Source: Bog-473 sp963717455
GTDB taxonomy: Bacteria; Actinomycetota; Acidimicrobiia; Acidimicrobiales; RAAP-2
NCBI GenBank assembly: GCA_963717455.1
Contig: OY970336.1
Location: forward strand, 3,100,001 to 3,164,000
Direction of reading: 5' to 3'
DNA: 64,000 nt
Below the pieces are notes generated by a model. The model made no database searches. It saw nothing but the letters and a program-made list of their open reading frames with translations, and was not told the DNA's origin. Shown piece after piece: positions 38,413 through 47,751 of the stretch. Positions within the stretch are counted from its first letter, which is position 1. Each line of letters opens with the position of its first letter. The position numbers were made by a program, and so were the translations under genes.

Positions 38413-38579
38413 GTTAGGGCGAATTTTCCGGCGCGGGCCGCTCGGGACAAGGTCGGATTCTGAAGTAACGGGACCATGTTGGAACCGCTTGCGGAGGAGC
38501 GGCGCCACGCCGAACAAGCAGAACAAATGGGCCGTTTTAGGTTTGGAAGCGGTGCCACAATGGGTCGGCTGACATTCCG

Positions 38580-40508
38580 GTGAACGATCACTATCGGGGG
38601 CCATGGTCTGTACTCGTGACTGAGAGTCTTCAGCGCGACTTCGTCGACCCGATCGGGCCACACGATCCCCTCCCGAATCAGCTCCATGTCGGTGACACGG
38701 AGGCTGTGCGCCTCCTCGGGGAGGATCCTTCGGTGGGCCCGCTTGCCCAGCTGATGGATTGGGCGCGGCTGGTCCCTCAGGAGGGCATCGAGATCGTTCA
38801 CATCCGTGATTGGCACGATGCAGGTGATCCGGCCCAGCGCGATCACCTGAGCACCTTCGGGCAGCACTGCTTGCAGGGCACAAGGGGCGCTCGCCTGGTC
38901 TTGGATCTAGACGAAATCGCGGCGGAGCGTCCGAACCAGCACGTGGTCGACTCCCTGACTCTCAACGACTTCGAAGGAACCGATCTCGAGCAGCTCATGA
39001 TGCCCTGGGTGGCGCGCGGGAGTGGAGAGCTCAGGGTCGGGGTGATCGGCGTGTGGACGGAGGCGAAGGTCAGCTTCCTGCTCTATGAGCTCAAGACACG
39101 CTTTGGAATCGACCGGCTGGCCACCTGCAGCGCGCTCACGGCCAGCGCGTCGCGCGCTCAGCACTTCAATGCCCTCTCTCAACTCGAACGCCTCTTGGGC
39201 GTTGAATGCTTCGAGTCGGTCGCCGAATTTGCCGACTGGCTCCGCCCCGGAGCCCGGCTTACGCTCCCCGCCCCTCGTGGGGGCGTGGAACCCCACATTA
39301 AGATCTCAAGCGGCGACGTCACGAAGGCGGACCGCGCCATCATCGGTCATCTGTTCCGCGAGAGCAGCTCGGTGACGCTGGAGCTCCTCGGTGGGGGATT
39401 CTCCGGCGCGGCAGTATTCCGAACCACGAGCACCGACGCGCTGGGTCAGAACCAAGCGCCCGCGGTCGTCAAGATCGGGCCCAATCGTGCCATCGCCCAG
39501 GAGCGGGTCGCCTTCGAACAGGTGGAGGAGGTCCTCGGTAACAGCGCCCCACGTGTCCGCGGGTTCGTCGACCTCGGAGATCGAGCCGGCCTCAAGTACT
39601 CCTACGCCGCCATGGGAAGAGTCGGGGTGCGCACGCTGAAGGAGCTCTTCGAGGACCGTGAACCGGTCGAGGTGCTCGAGAGCGTGATCACGATGGCATT
39701 CGATGAGGTCCTCGGACCGCTGTATGCAGCGGCACGCTACGAACGGCTGCCCATCCTTTCTGCCTACGAGTTCTCTCCACGCTGGGCATCGAACGTCCGC
39801 CGGAACGTGGCCGCGCTGGTGTCGGACGTTGACGCCGATGTCCTCGAGCTCGGGGGCGATATCGAGGTCCCGAACATCTGTCGCTTCTACGATGAGTTCC
39901 TGGCGAGCGAGCGCCTTCCCGATGGCGACCATCACTACGTGTCATTCGTTCACGGGGACCTGAACGCGGCGAACATCCTGATGGACGCCCGCGGCAACGT
40001 GTGGGTGATCGATTTCTTCCACACCGGCCAAGGCCATGTACTCAAGGACGTGGCCAAGCTCGAGAACGACCTTCTCTACATCCTGACCCCAGTGGACCAC
40101 GACGGTCTCCACCAGGCGATCACGCTCACCCGGGCACTCCTCGAGGTCGGCGATCTCCAGACTCCGTTGCAAGAGTATCTCCCTGGCTTGAACGCTCCCC
40201 AATTCGTCCGGGCGTGGAGGCTCGTGCGTCTCCTCCGCGAGATCGGTGGCCGGTTGTGTCGCGAAGACCACCACCCTTTACAGCTCGAGGTGGCACTCCT
40301 GCGCTACGCCGTGCACACGCTCGGGTTCGACGAGTGTTCCACCGCTCAGAAGCACTGGGCGCTGGCCGCCGCGGGCCTTCTTTGCGACCGCGTGAGGGAG
40401 ACCATGTTGGCCGAGCGCGGCGCTGCGAGTCGACTGGTTCAGCACCGATCCCGATGGGCGCGGCTCAGTCGGCATCACGATCTGCCCGGGACGGCGCGAT
40501 CGACGTAG
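38580..40508 (+). CDS. isochorismatase-like domain fused to a TCAD9-type kinase-like domain
   Basis: 642 residues, one clean frame. Residues 10-222 form an isochorismatase/cysteine-hydrolase fold: catalytic-position Asp20 in LQRDF, HIRDWHDAGDP, and VGVIGVWTEAKVSFL, where the usual nucleophilic Cys is Lys163. So it is probably a non-catalytic binding module. Residues 240-560 form a protein-kinase/aminoglycoside-phosphotransferase fold: Gly loop LLGGGFSGAAVF (269-280), Lys298 in VVKIG, Glu308, catalytic loop FVHGDLNAANIL (Asp460, Asn465), and metal-binding VIDFF (Asp478). This matches the ternary-complex-associated domain (TCAD9) kinases described in predicted prokaryotic conflict systems. The last about 30 residues are Arg-rich and overlap the next gene. 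Confidence 0.82.
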   Translation: MNDHYRGPWSVLVTESLQRDFVDPIGPHDPLPNQLHVGDTEAVRLLGEDPSVGPLAQLMDWARLVPQEGIEIVHIRDWHDAGDPAQRDHLSTFGQHCLQGTRGARLVLDLDEIAAERPNQHVVDSLTLNDFEGTDLEQLMMPWVARGSGELRVGVIGVWTEAKVSFLLYELKTRFGIDRLATCSALTASASRAQHFNALSQLERLLGVECFESVAEFADWLRPGARLTLPAPRGGVEPHIKISSGDVTKADRAIIGHLFRESSSVTLELLGGGFSGAAVFRTTSTDALGQNQAPAVVKIGPNRAIAQERVAFEQVEEVLGNSAPRVRGFVDLGDRAGLKYSYAAMGRVGVRTLKELFEDREPVEVLESVITMAFDEVLGPLYAAARYERLPILSAYEFSPRWASNVRRNVAALVSDVDADVLELGGDIEVPNICRFYDEFLASERLPDGDHHYVSFVHGDLNAANILMDARGNVWVIDFFHTGQGHVLKDVAKLENDLLYILTPVDHDGLHQAITLTRALLEVGDLQTPLQEYLPGLNAPQFVRAWRLVRLLREIGGRLCREDHHPLQLEVALLRYAVHTLGFDECSTAQKHWALAAAGLLCDRVRETMLAERGAASRLVQHRSRWARLSRHHDLPGTARST

Positions 40509-40524
40509 GGACCTCGATGCCGAC

Positions 40525-40926
40525 TTGGCCGTTCTTGTGGACGGAGGGGTGACGAGGCTGCTCTCCCTGCTCCCGGACACCGAGCTCGAGTGGGCGGGTG
40601 TTGGCAACCTCCCCGCACGAGCCCGAGCGGTGGGCATTGACTGCCGGCAGTTCCCCGTCACGGACCAGGGCATTCCGAGTCTGGAGGACGCACGAGAGCT
40701 CGTCCGTTGGTGCCGGGAGGGCCTCGCCGCCGGCGGTCGGGTGGTGATCAGCTGTCTGGATGGGCTAGGACGCAGCGGGACGATCGCCGCGTGCTACCTC
40801 GTCGAGCACGGTCAATCCGCGCGCCAGGCCATCTCAGCCGTGCGTCGAACCCGTGGCCCTCGGGCCGTCGAGACCAGATCCCAGGAGGCGTTCGTCGCGG
40901 CTTACGCCGCCACGACGCATGGCTGA
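40525..40926 (+). CDS. dual-specificity/tyrosine phosphatase-like protein
   Basis: The active-site loop is VISCLDGLGRSGTIAACYL (Cys77, Arg83 in the TTG-40525 numbering), a CX5R(S/T) signature. Asp47 in VTDQGIPS is the likely general acid. The Cys is preceded by Ser rather than His. Homology seems to extend upstream in the same frame (VDWFSTDPDGRGSVGITICP, RDLDADLAVL), overlapping the kinase 3' end back to about 40423, where the only alternatives are non-ATG starts. So the true start or a small indel is unresolved. Positioned to dephosphorylate targets of the adjacent kinase-like protein (inference). Confidence 0.75.
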   Translation: MAVLVDGGVTRLLSLLPDTELEWAGVGNLPARARAVGIDCRQFPVTDQGIPSLEDARELVRWCREGLAAGGRVVISCLDGLGRSGTIAACYLVEHGQSARQAISAVRRTRGPRAVETRSQEAFVAAYAATTHG

Positions 40927-41212
40927 CCCGCGGAGTCGGCCGTGCTGCTCGCACCCCAGCACTTTGCCAACCGGTCCGAGAACCGAGGCAGCCAAGAATC
41001 GCACGGAGCTCAACTTCCACCGGGCCCGATGCACTGCATTCTTGCCGACCAGCAGGCGGTGGATGTAAAGCTGGAGCCTTCCGAGCGCACCGGGTGCTGG
41101 CAAGCGATTGGGGCGTCGGCGACGCCAGGACAGACACGGAACTCGACGCGGTAGCTACGGTCCGACCAGTCGGGGAACCGGAGAACGAGATCTCAAACAT
41201 AACGGGGTGAAA

Positions 41213-41468
41213 ATGACATCGTTGATCCGAACACCCGATCAGCGGCTCCGCGTCTTCGTGAGCTCGACGCTGCAGGAACTCGCGGACGAGCGCGCTACCA
41301 CCAAGGAGGCGATCGAGACAATCCGACTCACGCCGGTGATGTTCGAAACGAGTGCTCGCCCTCACCCGCCACGCGACCTCTATCGCGCGTACCTCGCGCA
41401 AAAGCGACGTCTTCATCGGTATCTACTGGCAGCGCTATGGGTGGATCGCGCCGAAAGGTTGGCCATGA
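41213..41468 (+). pseudogene. second DUF4062 N-terminal fragment, frameshifted and truncated
   Basis: ATG 41213 gives MTSLIRTPDQRLRVFVSSTL, then PVMFETSARPHPPRDLYRAYLAQ, very like the DUF4062 at 34.74 kb. At 41400 (GCAAAAGCGAC) one extra A shifts the frame. The corrected frame reads SDVFIGIYWQRYGWIAPKGW and stops at 41468. No ATPase follows. A 32-codon ORF (MNLDYSNFKSEVARRHGSDR) starts at 41465 and is unrecognised. Confidence 0.8.
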
Positions 41469-41616
41469 ACCTCGACTACAGCAACTTCAAGAGCGAAGTT
41501 GCTCGTCGTCACGGTTCCGACAGGGCCGAAATCTACGGCCATGTCTGGCCGGACTGCTGAGCCATTCAGCATGGGTGAGCGATCAACACCACTTACGAGT
41601 TTCGGGACGGCTTGAT

Positions 41617-42174
41617 ATGACCAATCAGACAAGCGGGACGGCCCCGCCGGATAGGTCTGACGAATACCGAGCGCGGGACCTCTTTGCGGAAGGAGAGTGG
41701 CCGTCCTCACCCGACCTCCGCTTCGGCGGGGTCATCTTCAACGGCAAGGGCGAAGTTCTCCTTCGAGAGCCCAAGGGCTACTTCGGCGGCTACCACTGGA
41801 CATTCCCGAAGGGTTCACCGGACGGAGGCGAAGCGCCCGTCGATACCGCCCTACGCGAGACACTGGAAGAGACGGGTCACCGCCCTATCGTGATCGGCCA
41901 CGTCCCAGGGGTGTTCAAAACCAAAGGAGGTTCATGGAATTGCTTCTTCCTGATGCTTGACGCCGGTGACGAGAGGGATGTGGGGGCAATGAACGGCGAA
42001 ACCAGTGACCTGCGATGGGTCACGCAGGCCGTTGCGATCGACCTCATTGGGGAAACGACGCTGGCCAGCGGCAAGGCTCGGGATCTCGAGATACTGGACG
42101 CCGCCTACAGGGCGCTCGCAGCTATTGGAGCCGGTCATGAAGTGCAACTTGCTCCTCGTGAAGTCCAGCCATGA
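41617..42174 (+). CDS. NUDIX hydrolase
   Basis: 185 residues from ATG 41617 (MTNQTSGTAPPDRSDEY). Perfect Nudix box GSPDGGEAPVDTALRETLEETGH, i.e. GX5EX7REUXEEXGU, preceded by FGGVIFNGKGEVLLREPKGYFGGYHWTFPK. Hydrolyses nucleoside diphosphate-linked compounds; substrate unknown. Last plus-strand gene of the DUF4062/kinase island. Confidence 0.88.
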   Translation: MTNQTSGTAPPDRSDEYRARDLFAEGEWPSSPDLRFGGVIFNGKGEVLLREPKGYFGGYHWTFPKGSPDGGEAPVDTALRETLEETGHRPIVIGHVPGVFKTKGGSWNCFFLMLDAGDERDVGAMNGETSDLRWVTQAVAIDLIGETTLASGKARDLEILDAAYRALAAIGAGHEVQLAPREVQP

Positions 42175-42282
42175 GGCGGATCCCGGGTTCGTCTTCGCTT
42201 GCTTCCATCTCGCCGCCTCATGACCTTACGGGGAGCTTCCACCTTCAGCCCGGTTGAACTGGACTTTCTTTGGTGGAGGTGA

Positions 42283-42299
42283 AGGGACTCGAACCGCCG
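42283..42299 (-). other. T-arm-like tRNA 3' end remnant
   Basis: Minus strand GGCGGTTCGAGTCCCTT, followed by CACCTCCACCA, looks like the T-loop and acceptor end of a tRNA or tmRNA. The stem is only partly paired and no 5' half with a complementary acceptor strand lies within 80 bases on the intron side. It aligns with the T-arm of block A. It is the 3' exon side of the group II intron. Confidence 0.5.
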
Positions 42300-42314
42300 A
42301 CTTCTACGATGATT

Positions 42315-42381
42315 GCGGTAGGGGCCGCCCTTTCGGGCGGCCCCCCGCACAGATCCCAGCGTGCACTCCTGCACTGGGCTC
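42315..42381 (-). ncRNA. group II intron domains V and VI
   Basis: Domain V (42351-42381): GAGCCCAGTGCA pairs with TGCACGCTGGGATCT around a GGAG loop. Domain VI (about 42315-42350): GGGGGGCCGCCC pairs with GGGCGGCCCC around GAAA, followed by CTACC with the expected bulged A region. Both lie just after the RT stop, as in bacterial class C introns. Confidence 0.75.
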
Positions 42382-42386
42382 CTGCC

Positions 42387-43852
42387 TCAGGTCCGAGCGT
42401 CGAAGCGCACGTTCGGGAAGGGATGCTGCACACGGGCCGGGGGTATCCACCGCTGGACGTAGAAGCTCATCCGCTTCCAGTTCACCCGGGTGCGCTGGCT
42501 GCGGCCCCGGAGAGCCTTGAACCAGTGCCGGATCACCTGAGTGCGAAATGCCGCCACGGCGTCAGTGTTGCCAGGCACGGCGTAGTAGGCGAGATGGCCT
42601 CGCACCACTGAACCGAGCCATTCCCCTTGTTCGGGAACGGGTAATGCCGGCGTTGCTTGATCTGGTCTTTGACCTCGGCAAGCTTCGCCCGCATCCGCTT
42701 CGAGATTGTCTTTCGCTTCAGCCAGAACCGCCCATTCTTGGTCTTCCCGCAGTAGTGCGTGAACCCCAAGAAATCGAAGGTCTCGGGCTTCCCGTCGCAC
42801 CGGGCGGCACGGTTCCGGGCGGCGTTGCGCCCGAACTCGATGAGCCTGGTCTTGTCGGGATGCAGCTCCAGACCGAACTTCGTGAACCTTTCACGGAGGT
42901 CGGCGAGGAACCGCTCGGCGTCGGACTTGTGCTCGAACCCGGCCACAAAGTCGTCAGCCAACCTCACGATGACAACGTCACCATGGGCGTGCCGTTTCCT
43001 CCATTGCCGGACCCATCGGTCGAGGACGTAATGGAGGTAGATGTTGGCGAGCAACGGTGAGACTGATGCCCCCTGGGGGGCACCGGCTCGCTCGCCATCC
43101 ACTCCTCGTCTTCGATCACCCCTGCGTTCAACCACTTTCGGATGAGCCGCAGGACCCGCTTGTCCCCTATGCGGTGCTCGAGGAACCGTGTCAGCCAATC
43201 GTGACCGAGATTGGTGAAGAACTCCTTGACGTCGGCGTCGAGCACCCAGTTCACCTTCTTCCGCTCGATCCCGACAGTGAGGGCGTCGAGCGCATCGTGC
43301 GGTCGGCGCCCCGGTCGGAACCCGTAGGAGAAGCCCAGGAAGTCCACCTCGCAGATGGCGTTGAGCACCTCGACGACGGCCCGCTGGAGGATCTTGTTCT
43401 CGAGCGTGGCGATGCCGAGTGGCAGGAGCCGCCCGTCCGCCTTCTCGATGTACGCCCTCCGAGACGGACTGGCCCGGTAGGCCCCCCTTGACTGTGTCGA
43501 GCAGTCCTTGGAGGTTCTCTTCCAGGTTCTGCCCATAGGAGTCCCACGTCACCCCGTCGATCCCCGGTGCAGCCAAGGGGCGGATCGCCCAGTAGGCCGC
43601 CCCGAGGCGATCGAGGTCGACGTGGTGCAGCAAGGCGGTGAACCGTGCATCCTTGTCCTTGCGAGCTGCTTCGCGCACACGGTCCAACCCGCTTGACACG
43701 TCGGGCCCGGCACTGCGTCCAGGACGTGGTAGGTCCTCCGTGTTCCCCTCGGCCAGCCCCCTTTCCTCCACCGCCTCCGCTGCCGGTCGCCCGGTGTTGT
43801 TCGGCGGCTTCGCAGGGAATACGGGGCTGTCAGACTTCCCACGCTCGTACAT
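42387..43852 (-). pseudogene. group II intron reverse transcriptase/maturase, three frameshifts
   Basis: Starts at ATG 43852. Frame one: KDKDARFTALLHHVDLDRLG, APGIDGVTWDSYG. A shift at 43481-43487 (C6 run) enters RASPSRRAYIEKADGRLLPLG, VNWVLDADVKEFF. A shift at about 43070-43081 (G6/C5 runs) returns to QGASVSPLLANIYLHYVLD, VRLADDFVAGF (FADD-type catalytic box, with Leu at the first position), TFDFLGFTHYCGK. A third near 42645 gives LPVPEQGEW, VRGHLAYYAVPGNTDA and the maturase thumb to a TGA at 42387. Joined length about 480 residues, normal for the family. Confidence 0.85.
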
Positions 43853-44226
43853 CTCAGGATTACGGCCTTGGCCTTGCCCGAGCGGCCCGGCGGGCGATCA
43901 ACCCGAGGGGCGAGTGTGGGATCTCCCGGTTCTCGCGCATGGAGACTCTGTACATGCACAGGTTCTTCGACCGGGCGGGGTCCGACGGCAACTTGCGATG
44001 GCGCTGCCGTCGATGTGGCCTTCCGCTTCTTTCGACAGCGTCTGCACCCCGAATGCACCTATTTCCCGGCTCAATAGCCCAGCCTGCACGTACCCCTGTC
44101 AACGCTTCGCCGCCGTCCTTACGGACGTCGACGCACGACTCGAGGCCATCGTGGGTCGCTACCCCTTCAACGTGGAGCGTTCTCATCTCCTTCTCCATGC
44201 CGATTTATCCCGGCGCTCCGAAAGTA

Positions 44227-44540
44227 CGGTTCTCAGCGTTTTGACCAGGCCCTTTCCGAGGAGTTTCCAGGTAGCGGCGGCGTTACGATCCCCTCAGGTT
44301 CCCTCACGATCCCTCTCCTTTCCTCTCGATAAAAACACGTAAAGACACGCTCGGACAGAGCCCGTGGAGCATGTCCATCCACCGCTGCTCATGTCCGATC
44401 AGCAGATTCTCGCAACGCGGAGCGAATGGCGCGGGTTCCCTTTTGACGACGATCACGTTCCTCGGCCAGCAAGCCGACATCACCGGCCCCTGCAGTGGCG
44501 GTGCTTGATGCCGGGCCAGACGACGGAACGCCGATGTTTC
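44227..44540 (-). repeat. block B: 5'-exon side copy of block A
   Basis: Minus strand: CCGTCGTCTGGCCCGGC, AGGAACGTGATCGTCGTC, ACGTGTTTTTAT, GGGATCGTGAGG, CCTGAGGGGATCG, GAAAGGGCCTGGTCA, CTGAGAACC. These match block A in order, with about 85 extra bases near 44350-44435. No convincing protein is encoded. Confidence 0.7.
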
Positions 44541-44750
44541 AATCCGCCCGGGGAGCGCTGGACCGCTCTTGTTGCTTGCAACTGTGCCCTGCCGGGGAAG
44601 GGCCCGTGTAACAGCCCGATTGGGGCACCGTAGCGACGACGCGACAGTGGCGCACTCGGGCGTAGGTGTCCAGACCGCTTGACACCACACTCTGATACTG
44701 CGCGTGTTGGTGGCGCCCACGGCCGACGGCAGCGACCGTAGGAGGGATGT

Positions 44751-47536
44751 CTAGGCGCGCGCCGACGGAATCGCCGGTTTCCCGGCCGGCATCGTCTGCT
44801 CGCCGGGACCGTCGAGATCGAGACGGGCGAGCTGCGTGCGGGAGCTGATATTAAGCTTCCTGAACACGTTGCGCAGGTGGAAGTCGATCGTGCGCGGGCT
44901 GAGGAACAACTGGGCTGCCACCTCTCGGTTGCTGAGGCCCTGGGCCACGAGGTGCACGATCTGGAGTTCCTGTGCGGTGAGTTCGTCCTGCGTGCTTGGG
45001 TCACGTCGCCGGGCCACTTGCCCGCTCGCGCGCAGCTCCATCCGTGCGCGCTCCGCCCACAGCCTCGCTCCCAGTCCCTCGAAGCCGTTGAGAGCCGCTC
45101 GCAGGGGCTCACGCGCCTCAACTCGACGGTGGGCACGCCGGAGCAGCTCACCGAGGGCGAGTTCGGTTCGGGAACGCTCGAACGGACGGGTGGCCTTGGC
45201 GTGCGCGTCCAGTGAGGCACGGAAAAGGCGTTCGCATTCCCGCTCGTCATCGCAGAGCAGGCCTCGGCAGTGCAAGGCCACTGCGCGTGCCCAGGCAGCC
45301 CCGCCGTTTTCCGCCCATGGTTCGAAATAGGCAAGCCAGTCACGGGCTGCTTCCCGCTCGCCGGCGTGGACCGCCGCTTCGGCTCGATCGAGCATGGCCC
45401 ACAACCCGATGCCCCTGTTAGAGATGGCTCGGGCGTGCGGGAGCGCCTCTTCGGTTCGGCCGAGTCCTAGCTCGAGCACAGTCAGCGCCCAGTGCGCTGA
45501 CTGTGTGGCCAGGACGAAACGCCGCGCGGACGAGAGCTCGAGACTCTCCCCCGCCAGGGACCGGCACTCGTCCTCGTCCCCGCGGTGGGCTGCGATGAGA
45601 GCGAGCAGGACGAGCTGGTAAGCGACGAGGTCGTGCTGGCCAATCTCTCGTGCGATCCGGAGGCCTTCGCTCAGGTTCGCCGAGGCCGAGGCCCAGCTGC
45701 CTTCCCACAGCTCGGCGTAGCCCACTCGGGGAAGGATCTGCGTGAGGATGACAAGCAGGCCGGCAGTGCGGGCCCGAACTATCGCCTCGTGGTTGATGCG
45801 GTAAAAGGCCCGATCGTCCCCAAGGTAGAGCGCGGCCCGTCCGGCGAACAGGAGCGCCACGGGCTCCTCGGTCGTAGAGCCGTCATCAAGCTGCTCCGCC
45901 AAGCTCAAGGCCAGTCGAAGCGCCGGAGCGGCAGCGGCGAAGTCGCCCTCGAAGTGGGCGCCGAGCCCGGTCAGAAGGGAAACAAGCATGCGGCCGATCG
46001 GGGTATCCACGGCCAGGCCTTGAGCCAGCTGGGCGATTGCAACTGCCGCCTCACCGTCATCTGCGTAGGTCGCAGCGACGCTCGCAAGGAAGAGCAGGCG
46101 CAGCGCACGCTGGCCATCGAGCGGCGCGACCTCAGCCGCGCCACGAAGGAGAAGCTGACAGGCGTCGGCGGGGATGCCGTCGTTCATCTCGATCAAACCG
46201 AGATAGCGGTCGATGTCGGCGCGCTGAATTGGCTCCGAAGCGAGCGGCTGGGCTTGCGTGAGCAATATCGCCGCCCGCTCGACTCGGCCCCCTAACCACG
46301 CGTTCTCCGCCGCCGCGATCACTCGATGCACCCGCTGGCGGTCGTTCGATGTCAGCGCGGCAGCCCGCTCGAAGGCCAATGAGGCGGCGGCGAAGCCACT
46401 CCGCGTCCGCGCCCGCTGTGCAGCCTGTTCAAGTTCCTTCGCGACCGCGGGGTTGGGTCCGACGGTTGCGGCGGCGTGGTGCCACGCCCGGCGATCGGCT
46501 TCCGACTCGCCGTTGAGCACGCTCGCCAGCGCCCGGTGGGCGATGTGGCGCCGCGAGAGCGGAGCGCTGTGGTAGACGGCTGAGCGCACCAGCGGGTTAT
46601 GGAACTCGAGCTGGTCCCCCCGTACCCTGGCGAGCCCCTCCCGCTCGGCGGCATCGAGCGCTTGGGAGGCGGCTCCCAGTTGCGCCGCCGCGCTGAGGAC
46701 GGTGGCGAGCTCGCCGCTGTCCTCGGCAGCGGCAACAAGCAGCAGCGTCTGGGTGTCCTCGGGCAGCTGGTGCACTCGCGCCAAGAAGGCACGCTGAATG
46801 CGTTCGCCTACCGGTAGCGGCGCGAGCATCGGCTCGGAGCCTGCGAGTTGCGCTTCACTCAGCACCTCGGGGAGCTCGAGCAAGGCAAGGGGATTACCGC
46901 CGGTTGCCGCGACGAGACGCTGACGTGCCTCAGGCGACAGTGCGACGTTCGCCCGACGGCCGATCAGCGCCGCCGCCGCCTGCGGGTCGAGCCCGCCGAG
47001 CGCGAGTTCTGGCAACCCCGGTGCCTCGAAGTGATGACCCTCGGGATCACGGACGGCGAAGAGCATGGCGATTCCCTCCGCCTCAAGCCGACGGCTGACG
47101 AACACGAGGGCGTCGGACGAAGCAGGGTCGAGCCAGCGGGCGTCATCGATCAGACAGAGAAGCGGCCGGTCCTCGGCCGCCTCGGCCAGCAGGCTCAAGA
47201 CGGCGAGCGAGATCAAGAAGCGGTCGTGGCCTTCTCGCACCTCGAGCCCGAGCGCTCCCCGCAGCGCGCCCCCTGGGGCTCGGGGAGGCTCTCCAGGTGC
47301 CCAAGGATAGGACGGACGATCTGGTGCAACGCGGCGAAAGGGACGTGTGCCTCCGATTCAATCCCGCTGCCGATGAGGACCCGCATGTCGGACGCTCGCT
47401 CTCGTGTGTCCTCGAGGAGGGCGGACTTGCCGACACCCGCCTCGCCGCGGATGACGAGTACACCGCTTCGCGACTCGCGAGCGTCCTCGAGAAGCGCGCC
47501 GAGCCGAGCGCGCTCCGCTTTCCTGCCGTAGAGCAT
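44751..47536 (-). pseudogene. LuxR-family STAND-type regulator (AAA ATPase + HTH), one frameshift
   Basis: ATG 47536 gives MLYGRKAERARLGALLEDAR and Walker A VLVIRGEAGVGKSALLED. At 47267-47280 (CCCCCTGGGG) a one-base shift is needed to continue GALRGALGLEVREGHDRF, Walker B PLLCLIDDARWLDP, GGNPLALLELP, a long TPR-type helical region, and a C-terminal LuxR HTH (LTAQELQIVHLVAQGLSNRE, TIDFHLRNVFRKLNISSRT). Repaired length about 925 residues, normal for LAL-type regulators. A palindrome and a duplicated leader lie upstream. Target genes may be the divergent hemerythrin/MFS set (inference). Confidence 0.85.
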
Positions 47537-47616
47537 CCCCTTGCGATGGTACCCGCCGTCGCCGGGAGCCAAACCGGCGAAATCGCCGGTGCGAATGCCT
47601 AGGACGGGCGGCCATC
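47495..47616. repeat. 122-bp direct repeat, copy 1 (luxR start and leader)
   Basis: This segment, covering the first luxR codons and about 80 leader bases, recurs at 50459-50580 in the same orientation with only scattered differences. The two copies bracket the hemerythrin, peroxiredoxin stub and MFS genes. Confidence 0.85.
47573..47590. promoter_or_regulatory. perfect inverted repeat upstream of luxR
   Basis: ACCGGCGA and TCGCCGGT are exact 8-base inverted arms with a 2-base centre, 37 bases upstream of the luxR ATG. A second arm pair (CCCGCCG/CGGCGGG-like) adjoins it. Could be an operator for LuxR or an mRNA hairpin; identical in the copy at 50538-50555. Confidence 0.5.
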
Positions 47617-47751
47617 TTGACGGTGATCCCTGTACCCGACGAAAAGGACACCGAGATGACCACACCCGAGACCACCGCGAACAGATCCCTCCGCACCCGT
47701 GAACACGCCAACATCCCGCCGAGTGAGCGCCGCGATCATTGAGCAACCCCG

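Larger units (their letters stand above)
42315..44220 (-). mobile_element. group II intron (actinobacterial, class C-like) with degenerate RT
   Basis: The ORF encodes a group II reverse transcriptase/maturase. Downstream on the minus strand are domain V and VI hairpins. Upstream is a structured about 370-base 5' region with intron-typical segments (GGCGAAGCGTTGACAGGG, GGGCTATTGAGCCG). Comparison with block A places the insertion between CTGAGAACC...GAGCG on the 5' side (about 44.22 kb) and CGTAGAAGT on the 3' side (about 42.31 kb). The exact 5' splice nucleotide is not resolved. The host sequence is the block B locus ending in a tRNA-like hairpin. Confidence 0.75.

Noticed and set aside
42317..42350. 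Strong GC hairpin read as an intrinsic terminator
   Set aside because: It directly follows domain V of the group II intron and fits domain VI better than a terminator.
44304..44720. 138-codon ORF across block B
   Set aside because: Reading frame is not conserved in block A, although the DNA is; so conservation is not for this protein.
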